Assembly (NCBI GenBank): GCA_023229645.1
Contig: JALNYU010000010.1
Span: 1 to 64,000 of the forward strand
Length of the DNA stretch: 64,000 nucleotides
Direction: 5' to 3'
Source: Nevskia sp.
GTDB taxonomy: Bacteria; Pseudomonadota; Gammaproteobacteria; Nevskiales; Nevskiaceae
Part shown: positions 17,539-25,587 of the stretch, piece after piece
How positions within the stretch are numbered: position 1 is the stretch's first letter
Layout of the letters: every line of letters begins with the position of its first letter
Program-made: the position numbers and the translations under genes
The notes under the pieces: generated by a model
The model's input: the letters and a program-made list of their open reading frames with translations, nothing else
Databases searched by the model: none
What the model was told of the DNA's origin: nothing

Positions 17539-18567
17539 ATGAAAAAGCTATTCATCAGGGGCGTCCTCGTTATTGTCGCGATTGGCATTGCGCTGGTCGT
17601 CGTCGGCTTCCTGCTGCCGAGCAAAGCGCGCACGGAGCGGTCGGTGACGGTTGCTGCCCGAGCGGAGACTGCATTTGCGCTGGTCAACAGTTTTCGGCAA
17701 TTTGATAAGTGGTCGCCGTGGGCGAGCAAAGATCCGGCGATGACGATTGAGCGCAGCGGGCCTGAGTATGGCGTTGGCGCCAAATACCGTTGGGCTGGCA
17801 ATAGCGCGGTCGGCACCGGCAGCCAGGAAATTATCGGCAGTACGCCGAATAGCGAAGTCAAAATCGATCTCCGCTTCGGCGATTCTGATCTGCCGAGTAT
17901 TGCGTCGTTCACCCTTATTCCCGAAGGCGACACGGTCAAAGTCACCTGGTCTTTGGATTTGGATCTCGGCAATAACCCGGCAAATCGCTATTTCGGTTTA
18001 TTCATCGATAAATTTGTTGGACCGGACTACGAAGTCGGCTTGGCCAAGCTAAAAGTCCTGGCTGAGAGCCTGCCGAAAACTGATTTTTCAGATTTGAATG
18101 CCGAAGTTATCGAAAACAAGCCGCTGCCGTACGCCTATTTCTCGGGAACGACGACGACGAAGGCTGCGGATATTGGCCCGGCGCTCGCAGCAGCCTACGC
18201 AAAAGTGGGGGCGGCGATGCGCAGCGTAGACTTGAAGCAAGCCGGTGCGCCCTTGGCGGTGACGCGCCGCTTCGACGAAGAAGCGCAAGTTTACGAATTC
18301 GACGCGGCAGTGCCGGTCGACCGCTCCGATGTAGCGCTGCCAGCCGGAAGCGCAGTCAAGTACGGCGAGACGCCGGCCGGCTTGGTCTTAACCGTTACCC
18401 ACACCGGCCCGTACAGCCAATTGCGTGAGGTATATGATCAGGTCGCAGCATTTGAAGCTGTGTATGGCTTCAGCGCCAACGGCAATTCCTGGGAACAGTA
18501 CGTGAGCGACCCTGGCACCACGCCGGAAGCCGATTGGGTCACGACGCTTCATTTTCCGGTGAAATGA
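17539..18567 (+). CDS. Membrane-anchored SRPBCC + GyrI-like ligand-binding protein
   Basis: A 342-residue protein with one N-terminal membrane helix (about residues 6-27) and two domains. The first (about 35-175) is SRPBCC/polyketide-cyclase-like, with the RSVTVAARAETAFALVNSFRQFDKWSPW start. The second (about 185-342) resembles the GyrI-like effector-binding domain of AraC/MerR activators, but no DNA-binding part is present. Both folds bind hydrophobic small molecules, so a periplasmic or membrane-tethered binding role is plausible. The function is unknown. The start codon is ATG with AAGGGAAGG upstream. Confidence 0.8.
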   Translation: MKKLFIRGVLVIVAIGIALVVVGFLLPSKARTERSVTVAARAETAFALVNSFRQFDKWSPWASKDPAMTIERSGPEYGVGAKYRWAGNSAVGTGSQEIIGSTPNSEVKIDLRFGDSDLPSIASFTLIPEGDTVKVTWSLDLDLGNNPANRYFGLFIDKFVGPDYEVGLAKLKVLAESLPKTDFSDLNAEVIENKPLPYAYFSGTTTTKAADIGPALAAAYAKVGAAMRSVDLKQAGAPLAVTRRFDEEAQVYEFDAAVPVDRSDVALPAGSAVKYGETPAGLVLTVTHTGPYSQLREVYDQVAAFEAVYGFSANGNSWEQYVSDPGTTPEADWVTTLHFPVK

Positions 18568-18603
18568 TCTTACAGCCTGCTAACACGTATGCGATCGCTG
18601 CGT

Positions 18604-18811
18604 GTTATTGATTCGGCCACAAAATAGTTGAACGAGGTGCTACGCGGCAATTTGAGATCGCACTTTTTCGAGACGGCGTGAGTGGCCGAATTAATAATAA
18701 AATTAAATTGCTTTGTTATTGATCCGGCCATTTCTCGCTATTTCGGAAGTGCGGCATCCGGTTGGGCATTGCACTGTCTTTATTCAAGTACTTAATGGCC
18801 GGATCAATAAC
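18604..18811 (+). repeat. Dispersed paired inverted-repeat element, locus B
   Basis: Module 1 runs from GTTATTGATTCGGCCAC (18604) to GTGGCCGAATTAATAAT (about 18698). Module 2 runs from GTTATTGATCCGGCCAT (18715) to ATGGCCGGATCAATAAC (18811). An AT-rich spacer of about 16 bases separates them, and AGGCCCTGG follows the right edge. Locus A is homologous in reverse orientation along the full length. The element occupies the gap between the SRPBCC gene and uvrC and begins 37 bases after the stop codon. Confidence 0.88.
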
Positions 18812-18903
18812 AGGCCCTGGTGCGAAGGCTCGGCCGTTGCCGACAGACCGTGGCCGGCCGATGACCCGAGCGCTGGGTGCCGCGCTCCGATATGTTGATG
18901 CTT

Positions 18904-20724
18904 ATGAGTGAACCTGCTCTCGAATTCGACGCGAAGGCGTTTTTATCACAGCTGACCTCATCGCCCGGTGTTTACCGGATGTACGACGCGGACGGCGATT
19001 TACTGTATGTCGGCAAAGCACGAAACCTAAAAAAGCGGGTATCGAGCTACTTCTTGCGCGCCAGCGGTAATGTTCGTATCGAGTCGATGGTCGAGCAGAT
19101 TCGCCGCATCGAAGTTTCGTTGACGCATACCGAAGACGAAGCTTTGGTGCTCGAAGCGACGCTAATCAAAGAGCAAAACCCGCGCTACAACGTGATGTTG
19201 CGCGACGACAAAAGCTACCCCTACGTTCGTATCACGACCGGCCAGACGTATCCGCGCATCGGTTTTCATCGTGGCTCGAAGGAGGGCGGCGACCGTTACT
19301 TCGGGCCGTTCCCCAGTTCGACTGCGGTACGCGAAACGCTGCTGACGTTGCAGAAATTATTCAAGTTGCGGCCGTGCAATGACGCTTTCTTCAGCAACCG
19401 CCGCCGGCCCTGTCTGCAGCATCAAATTCGCCGCTGCTCGGCGCCGTGCGTAAAGCTGATTTCGGAAGCGGATTACACGCGCGATATCAACAAAGCCGTG
19501 CGCTTACTGGAAGGCCGCGGCGACGAGCTAGCGCGCGAGATCGGCGCGGATATGGAGCAGGCCGCCGAGGCGTTGGAGTTCGAGCGCGCGGCGAAATTTC
19601 GCGATCAGATTGCGGCGCTGGCGCGGGTCCGCGAAAACAGGGCGATCACCGGCGGCGCGGACGAGATCGATGTCATCGCCGCGGCGCCGCACGCGTCGAG
19701 CAGCTGTGTTGTCGTGACCTCAGTACGCGATGGCCTCAACCTTGGCCACGGCAGTTTTTTCCCGAAGCACCCAGTCAACGTCGGCATGCCTGAGCTGCTA
19801 TCGAGCTTCCTCGCGCAATACTACCTGAGCCGGCCGATTCCACCGGAAATTTTGGTTAGCGAGATGCCGGAAGATCAGGAATGGCTGGAGCATTCGCTGG
19901 CGGCCAGCGCTGGCCGCAAGGTCAAGGTGATTCAACCGCAGCGCGGCGCCAAGCAGCGCCTGTTGGCGATGGCGATCAACACTGCGCAGCAGGCCTTATC
20001 GACCAAGCTGGTCGAGGCTGCAAGCATGGACAAGCGCCTGTTGGAACTGCAGCAGGCCTTAGATCTGGAGCGCCTGCCGCAGCGCCTGGAATGCTTCGAC
20101 ATCAGCCACACAATGGGCGAGCAGCCCGTGGCGTCCTGCGTGGTATTTAATGGCGAAGGCCCGCTGAAGTCGGCGTATCGCAAATTCAATATCGAAGGCA
20201 TTACGCCGGGTGACGATTACAGCGCGATCAAGCAAGCGGTATCGCGCCGTTTTGCACGCGTGAAAGCCGGTGAAGTGCAGGTGCCGGACGTGTTGTTTAT
20301 CGACGGCGGCAAAGGCCAGCTGAGCTCCGCGCTGGCGGCTTTATCGGTGCTTGATTTCGATGGCGTGCGGGTGGTCGCAATCGCCAAAGGCCCCACGCGC
20401 AAGCCGGGCCTAGAGCAACTTATCCTGCCGGAATGGGATCAGCCGCTGATGCTGCCGCCAGACTCCCCGGCGCTGCATTTGATTCAACGCATCCGCGATG
20501 AGGCCCACCGCTTCGCGATCACCGGCCACCGCGCGCGGCGCGACAAGGCGCGGGTCACGTCTGGATTGCAGGCCATCGAAGGGTTGGGGCCGGCGCGCCG
20601 GCGCTCGCTGCTGAAAAGCTTGGGCGGGCTGCAGGAGATTAAGCGCGCTGGGGTCGACGACCTGGCTAAGATTGATGGCATTAACCGCCGGCTGGCCGAG
20701 CGCATATACGCTCATTTTCATTAA
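18904..20724 (+). CDS. uvrC: UvrABC excinuclease subunit C
   Basis: About 606 residues from the ATG at 18904 (MSEPALEFDAKAF); upstream in-frame ATG 18892 or GTG 18877 would add a few residues. UvrC makes both incisions in nucleotide excision repair. The GIY-YIG nuclease starts at SPGVYRMYDADGDLLYVGKA, followed by the UVR helix region (EFERAAKFRDQIAAL), the RNase H-like C-terminal nuclease (CFDISHTMGE, FIDGGKGQL) and the helix-hairpin-helix end (GLGPARRRSLLKSLGGL). Length is normal (E. coli 610). pgsA and tRNA genes follow, the usual gammaproteobacterial order. Confidence 0.96.
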   Translation: MSEPALEFDAKAFLSQLTSSPGVYRMYDADGDLLYVGKARNLKKRVSSYFLRASGNVRIESMVEQIRRIEVSLTHTEDEALVLEATLIKEQNPRYNVMLRDDKSYPYVRITTGQTYPRIGFHRGSKEGGDRYFGPFPSSTAVRETLLTLQKLFKLRPCNDAFFSNRRRPCLQHQIRRCSAPCVKLISEADYTRDINKAVRLLEGRGDELAREIGADMEQAAEALEFERAAKFRDQIAALARVRENRAITGGADEIDVIAAAPHASSSCVVVTSVRDGLNLGHGSFFPKHPVNVGMPELLSSFLAQYYLSRPIPPEILVSEMPEDQEWLEHSLAASAGRKVKVIQPQRGAKQRLLAMAINTAQQALSTKLVEAASMDKRLLELQQALDLERLPQRLECFDISHTMGEQPVASCVVFNGEGPLKSAYRKFNIEGITPGDDYSAIKQAVSRRFARVKAGEVQVPDVLFIDGGKGQLSSALAALSVLDFDGVRVVAIAKGPTRKPGLEQLILPEWDQPLMLPPDSPALHLIQRIRDEAHRFAITGHRARRDKARVTSGLQAIEGLGPARRRSLLKSLGGLQEIKRAGVDDLAKIDGINRRLAERIYAHFH

Positions 20725-20797
20725 ACCAAGTCGCCGCATTGCGTGGAATATCAGCGCGCTGCTGGCAACCTGCAGACGGAACTCCCACACTGTTGCC

Positions 20798-21373
20798 ATG
20801 CCGCTGAATCTACCCACGCTACTTACGCTCGGCCGAGTCGCCGTCATCCCACTGGTGTTGGGATTTTTCTACACCGATTGGCCCTACGCGCGGCAAACGG
20901 CCGCAGCGTTGTTTATCGTTGCGTCAATTACCGACTGGCTCGACGGCTGGCTCGCCCGGCGCTGGAACCAGACCACCAATTTCGGCGCGTTTCTCGATCC
21001 GGTTGCGGATAAATTGCTCGTCGCCGTCGCGCTGGTCATGCTGCTAAAGGACGAATCGGCGCATCCCGCAGGGCATACCGCGATGGGCGTGCTCGTCGCC
21101 GTCATCATTGGCCGCGAAATCACCATCTCCGCGCTACGCGAATGGCTGGCCGAACTCGGGCAGCGCAAGCGAGTTGCAGTGGGCATTATCGGCAAGCTGA
21201 AAACGGCATTTCAGATGACGGCGATCAGTTTAATGCTCTGGCAAAAACCTTTCGGTCCAATTCCTGTTTACGAGCTGGGCTATGTGCTATTATTCGCCGC
21301 CTCGGTACTGACGTTGTGGTCGATGGTTGTTTATCTGCGAGCGGCTTGGCCCGTTTTACGGCAAGATTTTTAG
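20798..21373 (+). CDS. pgsA: CDP-diacylglycerol-glycerol-3-phosphate 3-phosphatidyltransferase
   Basis: 191 residues from the ATG at 20798 (MPLNLPTLLTLGRV), where the family normally begins; the frame stays open upstream only as overlap with uvrC. The enzyme makes phosphatidylglycerol phosphate in the inner membrane, the committed step to phosphatidylglycerol and cardiolipin. The CDP-alcohol phosphotransferase motif is complete: DGWLAR ... GAFLDPVADK. Several membrane helices follow. The start is 73 bases after the uvrC stop. Confidence 0.95.
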   Translation: MPLNLPTLLTLGRVAVIPLVLGFFYTDWPYARQTAAALFIVASITDWLDGWLARRWNQTTNFGAFLDPVADKLLVAVALVMLLKDESAHPAGHTAMGVLVAVIIGREITISALREWLAELGQRKRVAVGIIGKLKTAFQMTAISLMLWQKPFGPIPVYELGYVLLFAASVLTLWSMVVYLRAAWPVLRQDF

Positions 21374-21421
21374 CTCGGAAAGATTTGGCAACTAAGCAGT
21401 TTACGACAACAAAATCAAGAC

Positions 21422-21449
21422 TTGACGCTGCAGAGTTAGCCTTTATAAT
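21422..21449 (+). promoter_or_regulatory. Promoter of tRNA-Gly
   Basis: TTGACG (21422-21427) and a perfect TATAAT (21444-21449) are separated by 16 bases, and the mature tRNA starts 15 bases further on. This is a strong sigma-70 promoter. Confidence 0.8.
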
Positions 21450-21463
21450 GCGCGACTCGGTAA

Positions 21464-21539
21464 GCGGGAATAGCTCAGCTGGTAGAGCGCAACCTTGCCA
21501 AGGTTGAGGTCGCGAGTTCGAACCTCGTTTCCCGCTCCA
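21464..21539 (+). tRNA. tRNA-Gly (GCC)
   Basis: 76 bases with encoded CCA. The acceptor stem GCGGGAA pairs with TTCCCGC, the D-arm is AGCTCAGCTGGTAGAGC, the anticodon loop is TTGCCAA, and the T-arm contains GTTCGAA. It reads GGC and GGU codons. Confidence 0.97.
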
Positions 21540-21555
21540 TTTTTACCGAGCCGAT

Positions 21556-21582
21556 AAACCTCGTTAAGTAACGAGGTTTTTT
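21556..21582 (+). terminator. Intrinsic terminator between tRNA-Gly and tRNA-Cys
   Basis: The stem AAACCTCGTTA / TAACGAGGTTT with a two-base loop is followed by TTTTC. If efficient, tRNA-Cys would need its own promoter or depend on read-through. Confidence 0.7.
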
Positions 21583-21615
21583 CGCTTAAGCGGTTCCGCA
21601 ACGGAACCGGTCGAT

Positions 21616-21689
21616 GGCTCGATGGCAGAGTGGTGATGCAGGGGACTGCAAATCCCCGTACCTCGGTTCAATTCCGGGTCGAGCCTCCA
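21616..21689 (+). tRNA. tRNA-Cys (GCA)
   Basis: 74 bases with encoded CCA. The acceptor stem GGCTCGA pairs with TCGAGCC, the anticodon loop is CTGCAAA (anticodon GCA), and the T-arm contains GTTCAAT. The discriminator base is T (U), as in bacterial tRNA-Cys. Mobile-element remnants start about 140 bases downstream. Confidence 0.95.
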
Positions 21690-21831
21690 TAAAATTAAAA
21701 GCTTGTGAAAATATCCCGTCTACTGAATCGCGATCGACGTATGAGCGCAGGAGGGTTGCCGCGGCATGAAACTCTGCGAGGCTGCCTGCCGTGCAGAGGT
21801 GACTAGCGCAGGCAGATGCGAATGGGGCGGC

Positions 21832-21940
21832 AGCTCGAACATTCGTAAGCTGGGCGTCGGCGAACAGGCGCGCATCCGTCAACTCGAAGCTGAGAGCGAG
21901 CAACTGCGCTGCGACGTCGATATCCTAAAAAAGCCTTGGT
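21832..21940 (+). pseudogene. Remnant of an IS3-family transposase OrfA
   Basis: The translated segment EQARIRQLEAESEQLRCD followed by VDILKKP is the leucine-zipper end of IS3-family OrfA proteins, which typically read RIRxLExENxxLRxxxDILKKA. The DNA-binding domain upstream and the OrfB catalytic part downstream are missing. It is a short, non-functional fragment next to tRNA-Cys. Confidence 0.65.
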
Positions 21941-22029
21941 GCGTTCAAGCGGTGGGTGCGGCTCTACCCATGATCCCTTGGCTTGGAGAAGTGACCTCAA
22001 TGTCAAGAACGGGGAGGCTGGGGCTTCCA

Positions 22030-22440
22030 GGCACGCAGAAGACCGAAACATTGCGATGTTGGAAAGCTGGACAATCGCTTGCCAAGATCGGCTTTGCCTT
22101 GAGCGGGCGCGTGGGATCGATCTATGGCGTAGTCTCGGCGCAAGGCGGCATTGCGCGGCAACCTGACAATGATCGTTGACCGTGCCCGCGTTGTCGGAGC
22201 GTGAAGAAATCTCGCGCGGGCTCGCCATACCGCTTTCGATTCGGAGCACTGCGGCAAGCCTAAGACGCGCACCCTCAACAAACGGCCGCGAGGTATCCCG
22301 GAACCGCGGTACGCATCGCTATCGCGCGCTGGAAGCTGATTAGCTGGCCGGGAGCCGCGCACGTCAACGGAAGTCCTGCCTTCTCTCCGAGTCCCGCTGC
22401 CGTGGTAGCCAATCGGCTTCCATTCGAGCCATCGTAGTGT
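22030..22440 (+). pseudogene. Degenerate IS30-family transposase N-terminal region
   Basis: Two frames together recover an IS30-type N-terminus. The first holds RCWKAGQSLAKIGFALSG and GGIARQP. After a frameshift near 22170-22180 the second holds ALSEREEISRGLA and APSTNGREVSRNRGTHRYRALEAD, then an in-frame TAG at 22341. IS30 transposases show the same order (WKxGQSLxEIGRAL, LSxxEREEISRGLA, PSTVSREVxRNGGxxxYRAxxAD). The catalytic DDE half is absent. The element is dead. Confidence 0.8.
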
Positions 22441-22850
22441 CGCTTGTCTTGGTGTCTCGCTTCGCACCGGTTTGCGCCAACCACACGAAGCATGGGCTCA
22501 AAGCTGCCTGCGCCGCACTTTTTGCAGGCGATCTTCAAGAGGGGCGTCAGGTGAGCCCTCCGGGCGAGCGTCTTCTGCTTGCCACCGTGACGGCAATTGA
22601 TGCGCCGGCATCTGCCGCCGCTGTTTATGCGTAGATATTTGCCGTCGCGGTCATGTAGTTTAGCGAGTGACCAGCCCGGCTCAAGCTTGGCATTTTTCTT
22701 CGAGATCTTTCAGCGGCATGGCATCGTCTCCCAAGTTGGCGGCGGATGCCTTGGGCGAGGAAGCATATACCAGCGGAAATACCGCCTGATACCGCCTGAT
22801 ACCGCCAGCTTCGTTCGAAACGTGGCGGTATCAGCAGGGCGGATGCATAA
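22441..22850. other. No intact gene; possible remnants
   Basis: The minus strand holds a short open stretch with CKKCGAGSFEPML (about 22480-22540) that I cannot assign. A small tandem repeat, GATACCGCCT in two or three copies, lies at about 22780-22803, and an inverted copy (CGGTATC) follows near 22826. There is no ribosome-binding site or conserved start. Confidence 0.3.
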
Positions 22851-22851
22851 C

Positions 22852-22880
22852 AAAAAACCCCGCAATTACGCGGGGTTTTT
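22852..22880. terminator. Bidirectional intrinsic terminator
   Basis: AAAAAACCCCGC AATTAC GCGGGGTTTTT is a near-perfect palindrome with T-tracts on both strands. It would end the tRNA-Ala/tRNA-Glu transcript on the minus strand. Confidence 0.85.
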
Positions 22881-22912
22881 AGACGAATTCGGATTCCGTT
22901 TGGAATCTTATA

Positions 22913-22988
22913 TGGCGTCCCTACGGGGATTCGAACCCCGGTTCTCACCGTGAAAGGGTGGTGTCCTAGGCCTCTAGACGATAGGGAC
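22913..22988 (-). tRNA. tRNA-Glu (TTC)
   Basis: 76 bases on the minus strand with encoded CCA. The acceptor stem GTCCCTA pairs with TAGGGAC, the anticodon loop is CTTTCAC (anticodon TTC), and the T-arm contains GTTCGAA. It is the second gene of a two-tRNA transcript with tRNA-Ala. Confidence 0.95.
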
Positions 22989-23040
22989 AACAGAGGCAGT
23001 GCTACGTACCAATTTTACCGCAAATCCACCGTAAAAAACT

Positions 23041-23116
<76 letters not shown>

Positions 23117-23131
23117 GTACAGCGGAGGCGG

Positions 23132-23161
23132 ATTATAGACGTGTCTTGCGACGCTCGACAA
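23132..23161 (-). promoter_or_regulatory. Promoter of tRNA-Ala / tRNA-Glu
   Basis: On the minus strand TTGTCG (23161-23156) and a perfect TATAAT (23137-23132) are spaced by 18 bases, ending 15 bases before tRNA-Ala. Confidence 0.7.
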
Positions 23162-23354
23162 GTCGTTCTGAAAAAAAGTTATCGAAGCTGTTTGCCGAGC
23201 TTCGCCGCCGATGCCGGCCGAAGCGGAAGCCGAACGGTGTGCACGACAATCCATTAAACTGCAGCGATAATACCGAGCCCGCCGCGGCTGGCATTGCCGC
23301 TGGCAACTGCGCTCAATTCGCAGAACTACCAACACATTAACTAGGCATCATCCC

Positions 23355-23924
23355 ATGGCATCCGTTAGCACTAACGAAATGAAGTCGGGCGTCAAGGTTC
23401 TCATCGACGGCGAACCGTATGCGATCCTTGATAACGAATATCGCAAGCCCGGCAAGGGCCAGGCGACCAATACGGTCAAGATTCGCAACCTTAAGAACGG
23501 CCGCGTTTTGGAACGCACGCTGAAGTCCGGCGATAGCTGGGAACTGGCGGATGTCGAACAGACCGAAATGCAGTATCTGTATAACGACGGCGAGTTCTGG
23601 ACCTTCATGGATCCGAGCAGCTTTGAGCAGATTCAGGCCGGCGACGCGGCAATGGTCGACGCCAAGCAGTGGCTGAAAGGCGAAGAAACCTGCACCGTGC
23701 TGCTGTGGGATGGCGTGCCGCTGAACGTGGCCGCGCCGAATGCCGTTACGTTGCAGATCACCGAAACCGACCCAGGTGTGCGTGGCGATACCTCAGGCGG
23801 CGGCGGCAAGCCGGCGACGTTGGAAACCGGCGCCGTGGTTCGCGTGCCGTTGTTTGTGCAGCAGGGTGAGTTGATCAAGGTCGATACGCGCACCGGCGAA
23901 TATCTGTCGCGGGTCGGCAAGTAA
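23355..23924 (+). CDS. efp: Elongation factor P
   Basis: The 189-residue factor relieves ribosome stalling at consecutive prolines. The KOW-like domain I carries the modification loop YRKPGKGQA with Lys34, the residue that EpmA/EpmB lysylate in many gammaproteobacteria; the Lys form (not Arg) predicts that pathway. OB domains II and III follow, ending VDTRTGEYLSRVGK. The stop codon overlaps an in-frame start for recA by one base (TAATG). Confidence 0.96.
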   Translation: MASVSTNEMKSGVKVLIDGEPYAILDNEYRKPGKGQATNTVKIRNLKNGRVLERTLKSGDSWELADVEQTEMQYLYNDGEFWTFMDPSSFEQIQAGDAAMVDAKQWLKGEETCTVLLWDGVPLNVAAPNAVTLQITETDPGVRGDTSGGGGKPATLETGAVVRVPLFVQQGELIKVDTRTGEYLSRVGK

Positions 23925-24985
23925 TGGCTAAGCCATCGGCAGCAGCAGCAGCGGCTGGAGCATCGAGCATGGATGAGAATCGCAAGAAGGCGCTGGAAGC
24001 GGCGCTGGGCCAGATTGAGAAGCAATTCGGCAAGGGCGCAGTCATGCGCATGGGCGCCGACGATCCGGCGCGCGATGTTGATGTCGTGTCTACGGGCTCG
24101 CTGGCGCTAGACGTTGCCCTTGGCATTGGCGGCTTACCGCGTGGCCGCGTCATCGAAATTTACGGCCCGGAATCTTCCGGTAAAACCACTTTGTGTTTGC
24201 AGGTGGTGGCCGAGATTCAGAAGCACGGCGGCGTTGCCGCGTATATCGACGCCGAGAACGCGTTGGATCCGCAGTACGCCGAGCGACTGGGCGTGCAGGT
24301 TGCGGATTTGTTGATTTCGCAGCCGGATACCGGCGAGCAGGCGCTGGAAATCGCCGACATGCTGGTGCGCTCGAACAGCGTCGATTGCATCGTCGTCGAT
24401 TCCGTCGCGGCGTTGGTGCCGAAAGCTGAAATTGAAGGCGAGATGGGCGATAGCCACGTCGGCCTGCAAGCGCGTTTGATGTCGCAGGCGCTGCGCAAGT
24501 TGACGTCAAACATCAAGCGCTCGAATACGCTGGTGATCTTCATCAACCAGATCCGTATGAAGATCGGCGTGATGTATGGCAGCCCGGAAACCACGACTGG
24601 CGGTAACGCGCTCAAGTTCTATGCTTCGGTACGCCTCGATATCCGCCGCACCGGCGCGATCAAGAAAGGCGAGGAAGTGGTCGGCAACGAAACCCGCGTT
24701 AAGGTGGTGAAGAACAAGATGGCGCCACCGTTCCGCGAGGCGCATTTCGAAATTCTTTACAACGAAGGCATTTCCAAGCTCGGCGAATTGGTTGATCTCG
24801 GGGTCGAGCACGGATTTGTTGAGAAATCTGGCGCGTGGTACGCCTACAAGGGCGACAAAATCGGCCAGGGTAAGGAAAATGCACGGACGTATCTGAAAGA
24901 GCACCCGGATGCGGCCGAGGCTATCGAAGCGGCTTTACGCGCGAAGTTGATGCCGGTAAAGGCTGCGCGCACGACTGCGGAATAA
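23924..24985 (+). CDS. recA: Recombinase RecA
   Basis: RecA forms filaments on single-stranded DNA, pairs homologous strands and stimulates LexA self-cleavage. Walker A GPESSGKTT, the MAW region, loop L1 (EIEGEMGDSHVGLQARLMSQALR) and loop L2 (GGNALKFYASVRLDIRR) are all visible. From the ATG at 23924 it has 353 residues with an Ala-rich N-terminus. A second ATG at 23969 (MDENRKKALEAALGQ) matches the usual family start and has TGGAG eight bases upstream, so it may be the real one. No LexA-type operator was seen before it or before efp. Confidence 0.96.
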   Translation: MAKPSAAAAAAGASSMDENRKKALEAALGQIEKQFGKGAVMRMGADDPARDVDVVSTGSLALDVALGIGGLPRGRVIEIYGPESSGKTTLCLQVVAEIQKHGGVAAYIDAENALDPQYAERLGVQVADLLISQPDTGEQALEIADMLVRSNSVDCIVVDSVAALVPKAEIEGEMGDSHVGLQARLMSQALRKLTSNIKRSNTLVIFINQIRMKIGVMYGSPETTTGGNALKFYASVRLDIRRTGAIKKGEEVVGNETRVKVVKNKMAPPFREAHFEILYNEGISKLGELVDLGVEHGFVEKSGAWYAYKGDKIGQGKENARTYLKEHPDAAEAIEAALRAKLMPVKAARTTAE

Positions 24986-24988
24986 GCG

Positions 24989-25468
24989 ATGGCACGGCGC
25001 GGGCGTGAGCCATCGCCGCTGCAGCAAGAGGCGGCGCGCGGCTACGCGCTGCGTGCGTTGGGTCGCCGCGAACATAGCGCCCGGGAATTGGAGCACAAGC
25101 TCGCCCGGGCCGGTCTCGACGAAACGGCGGCTGACGAAGTTGTTCAGGAATTAGGCGTAGCGGGCTGGCAGAGCGACGCCCGCTACGCCGGCTTGCTGGT
25201 TCGTTCGCGGATCGGCCAAGGCTATGGGCCGTTACGGATCTCCGCTGAGTTGTCCTCGCGCGGCGTTGACGCAGCACTCATTCACAGCGCGCTTGCCGAG
25301 GCCGAACCGGACTGGTCTAGCGTTATCCGCAAAGTTTACGAGCGCCGCTACGACGCAGCCCCAGAGAGCACAAAAGAGCGCGCCAGCCGGTACCGTTTTT
25401 TAGCCGCGCGCGGGTTTACCTCCGATCAGATTCGCGGCGTGATGCAGGGCCTGCCTGAAGACGACTAA
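24989..25468 (+). CDS. recX: RecA regulatory protein RecX
   Basis: The 159-residue helical protein binds within RecA filaments and limits their growth. The tandem three-helix pattern is visible: ALRALGRREHSARELEHKLARAG in the first repeat, VVQELGVAGWQSDARYAGLLVRSRIGQGYGPLRISAELSSRG in the next. The gene follows recA by 3 bases, the normal order, so the two are co-transcribed. Confidence 0.93.
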   Translation: MARRGREPSPLQQEAARGYALRALGRREHSARELEHKLARAGLDETAADEVVQELGVAGWQSDARYAGLLVRSRIGQGYGPLRISAELSSRGVDAALIHSALAEAEPDWSSVIRKVYERRYDAAPESTKERASRYRFLAARGFTSDQIRGVMQGLPEDD

Positions 25469-25587
25469 CCGCACACGCGACTACAGCGCCATGCGAAATC
25501 TGGCCGCGTGATCCCCGGCTACGGCGAAATCTGGCGATAGGCCCTCCCGACACGCTACCATAAGAGTCTTTGTGTCACGGTACGGCC

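Noticed and set aside
9943..18811. A CRISPR array
   Set aside because: No short direct repeat with regular unique spacers occurs anywhere in the window, and there is no cas gene. The repeats seen are inverted and widely spaced.
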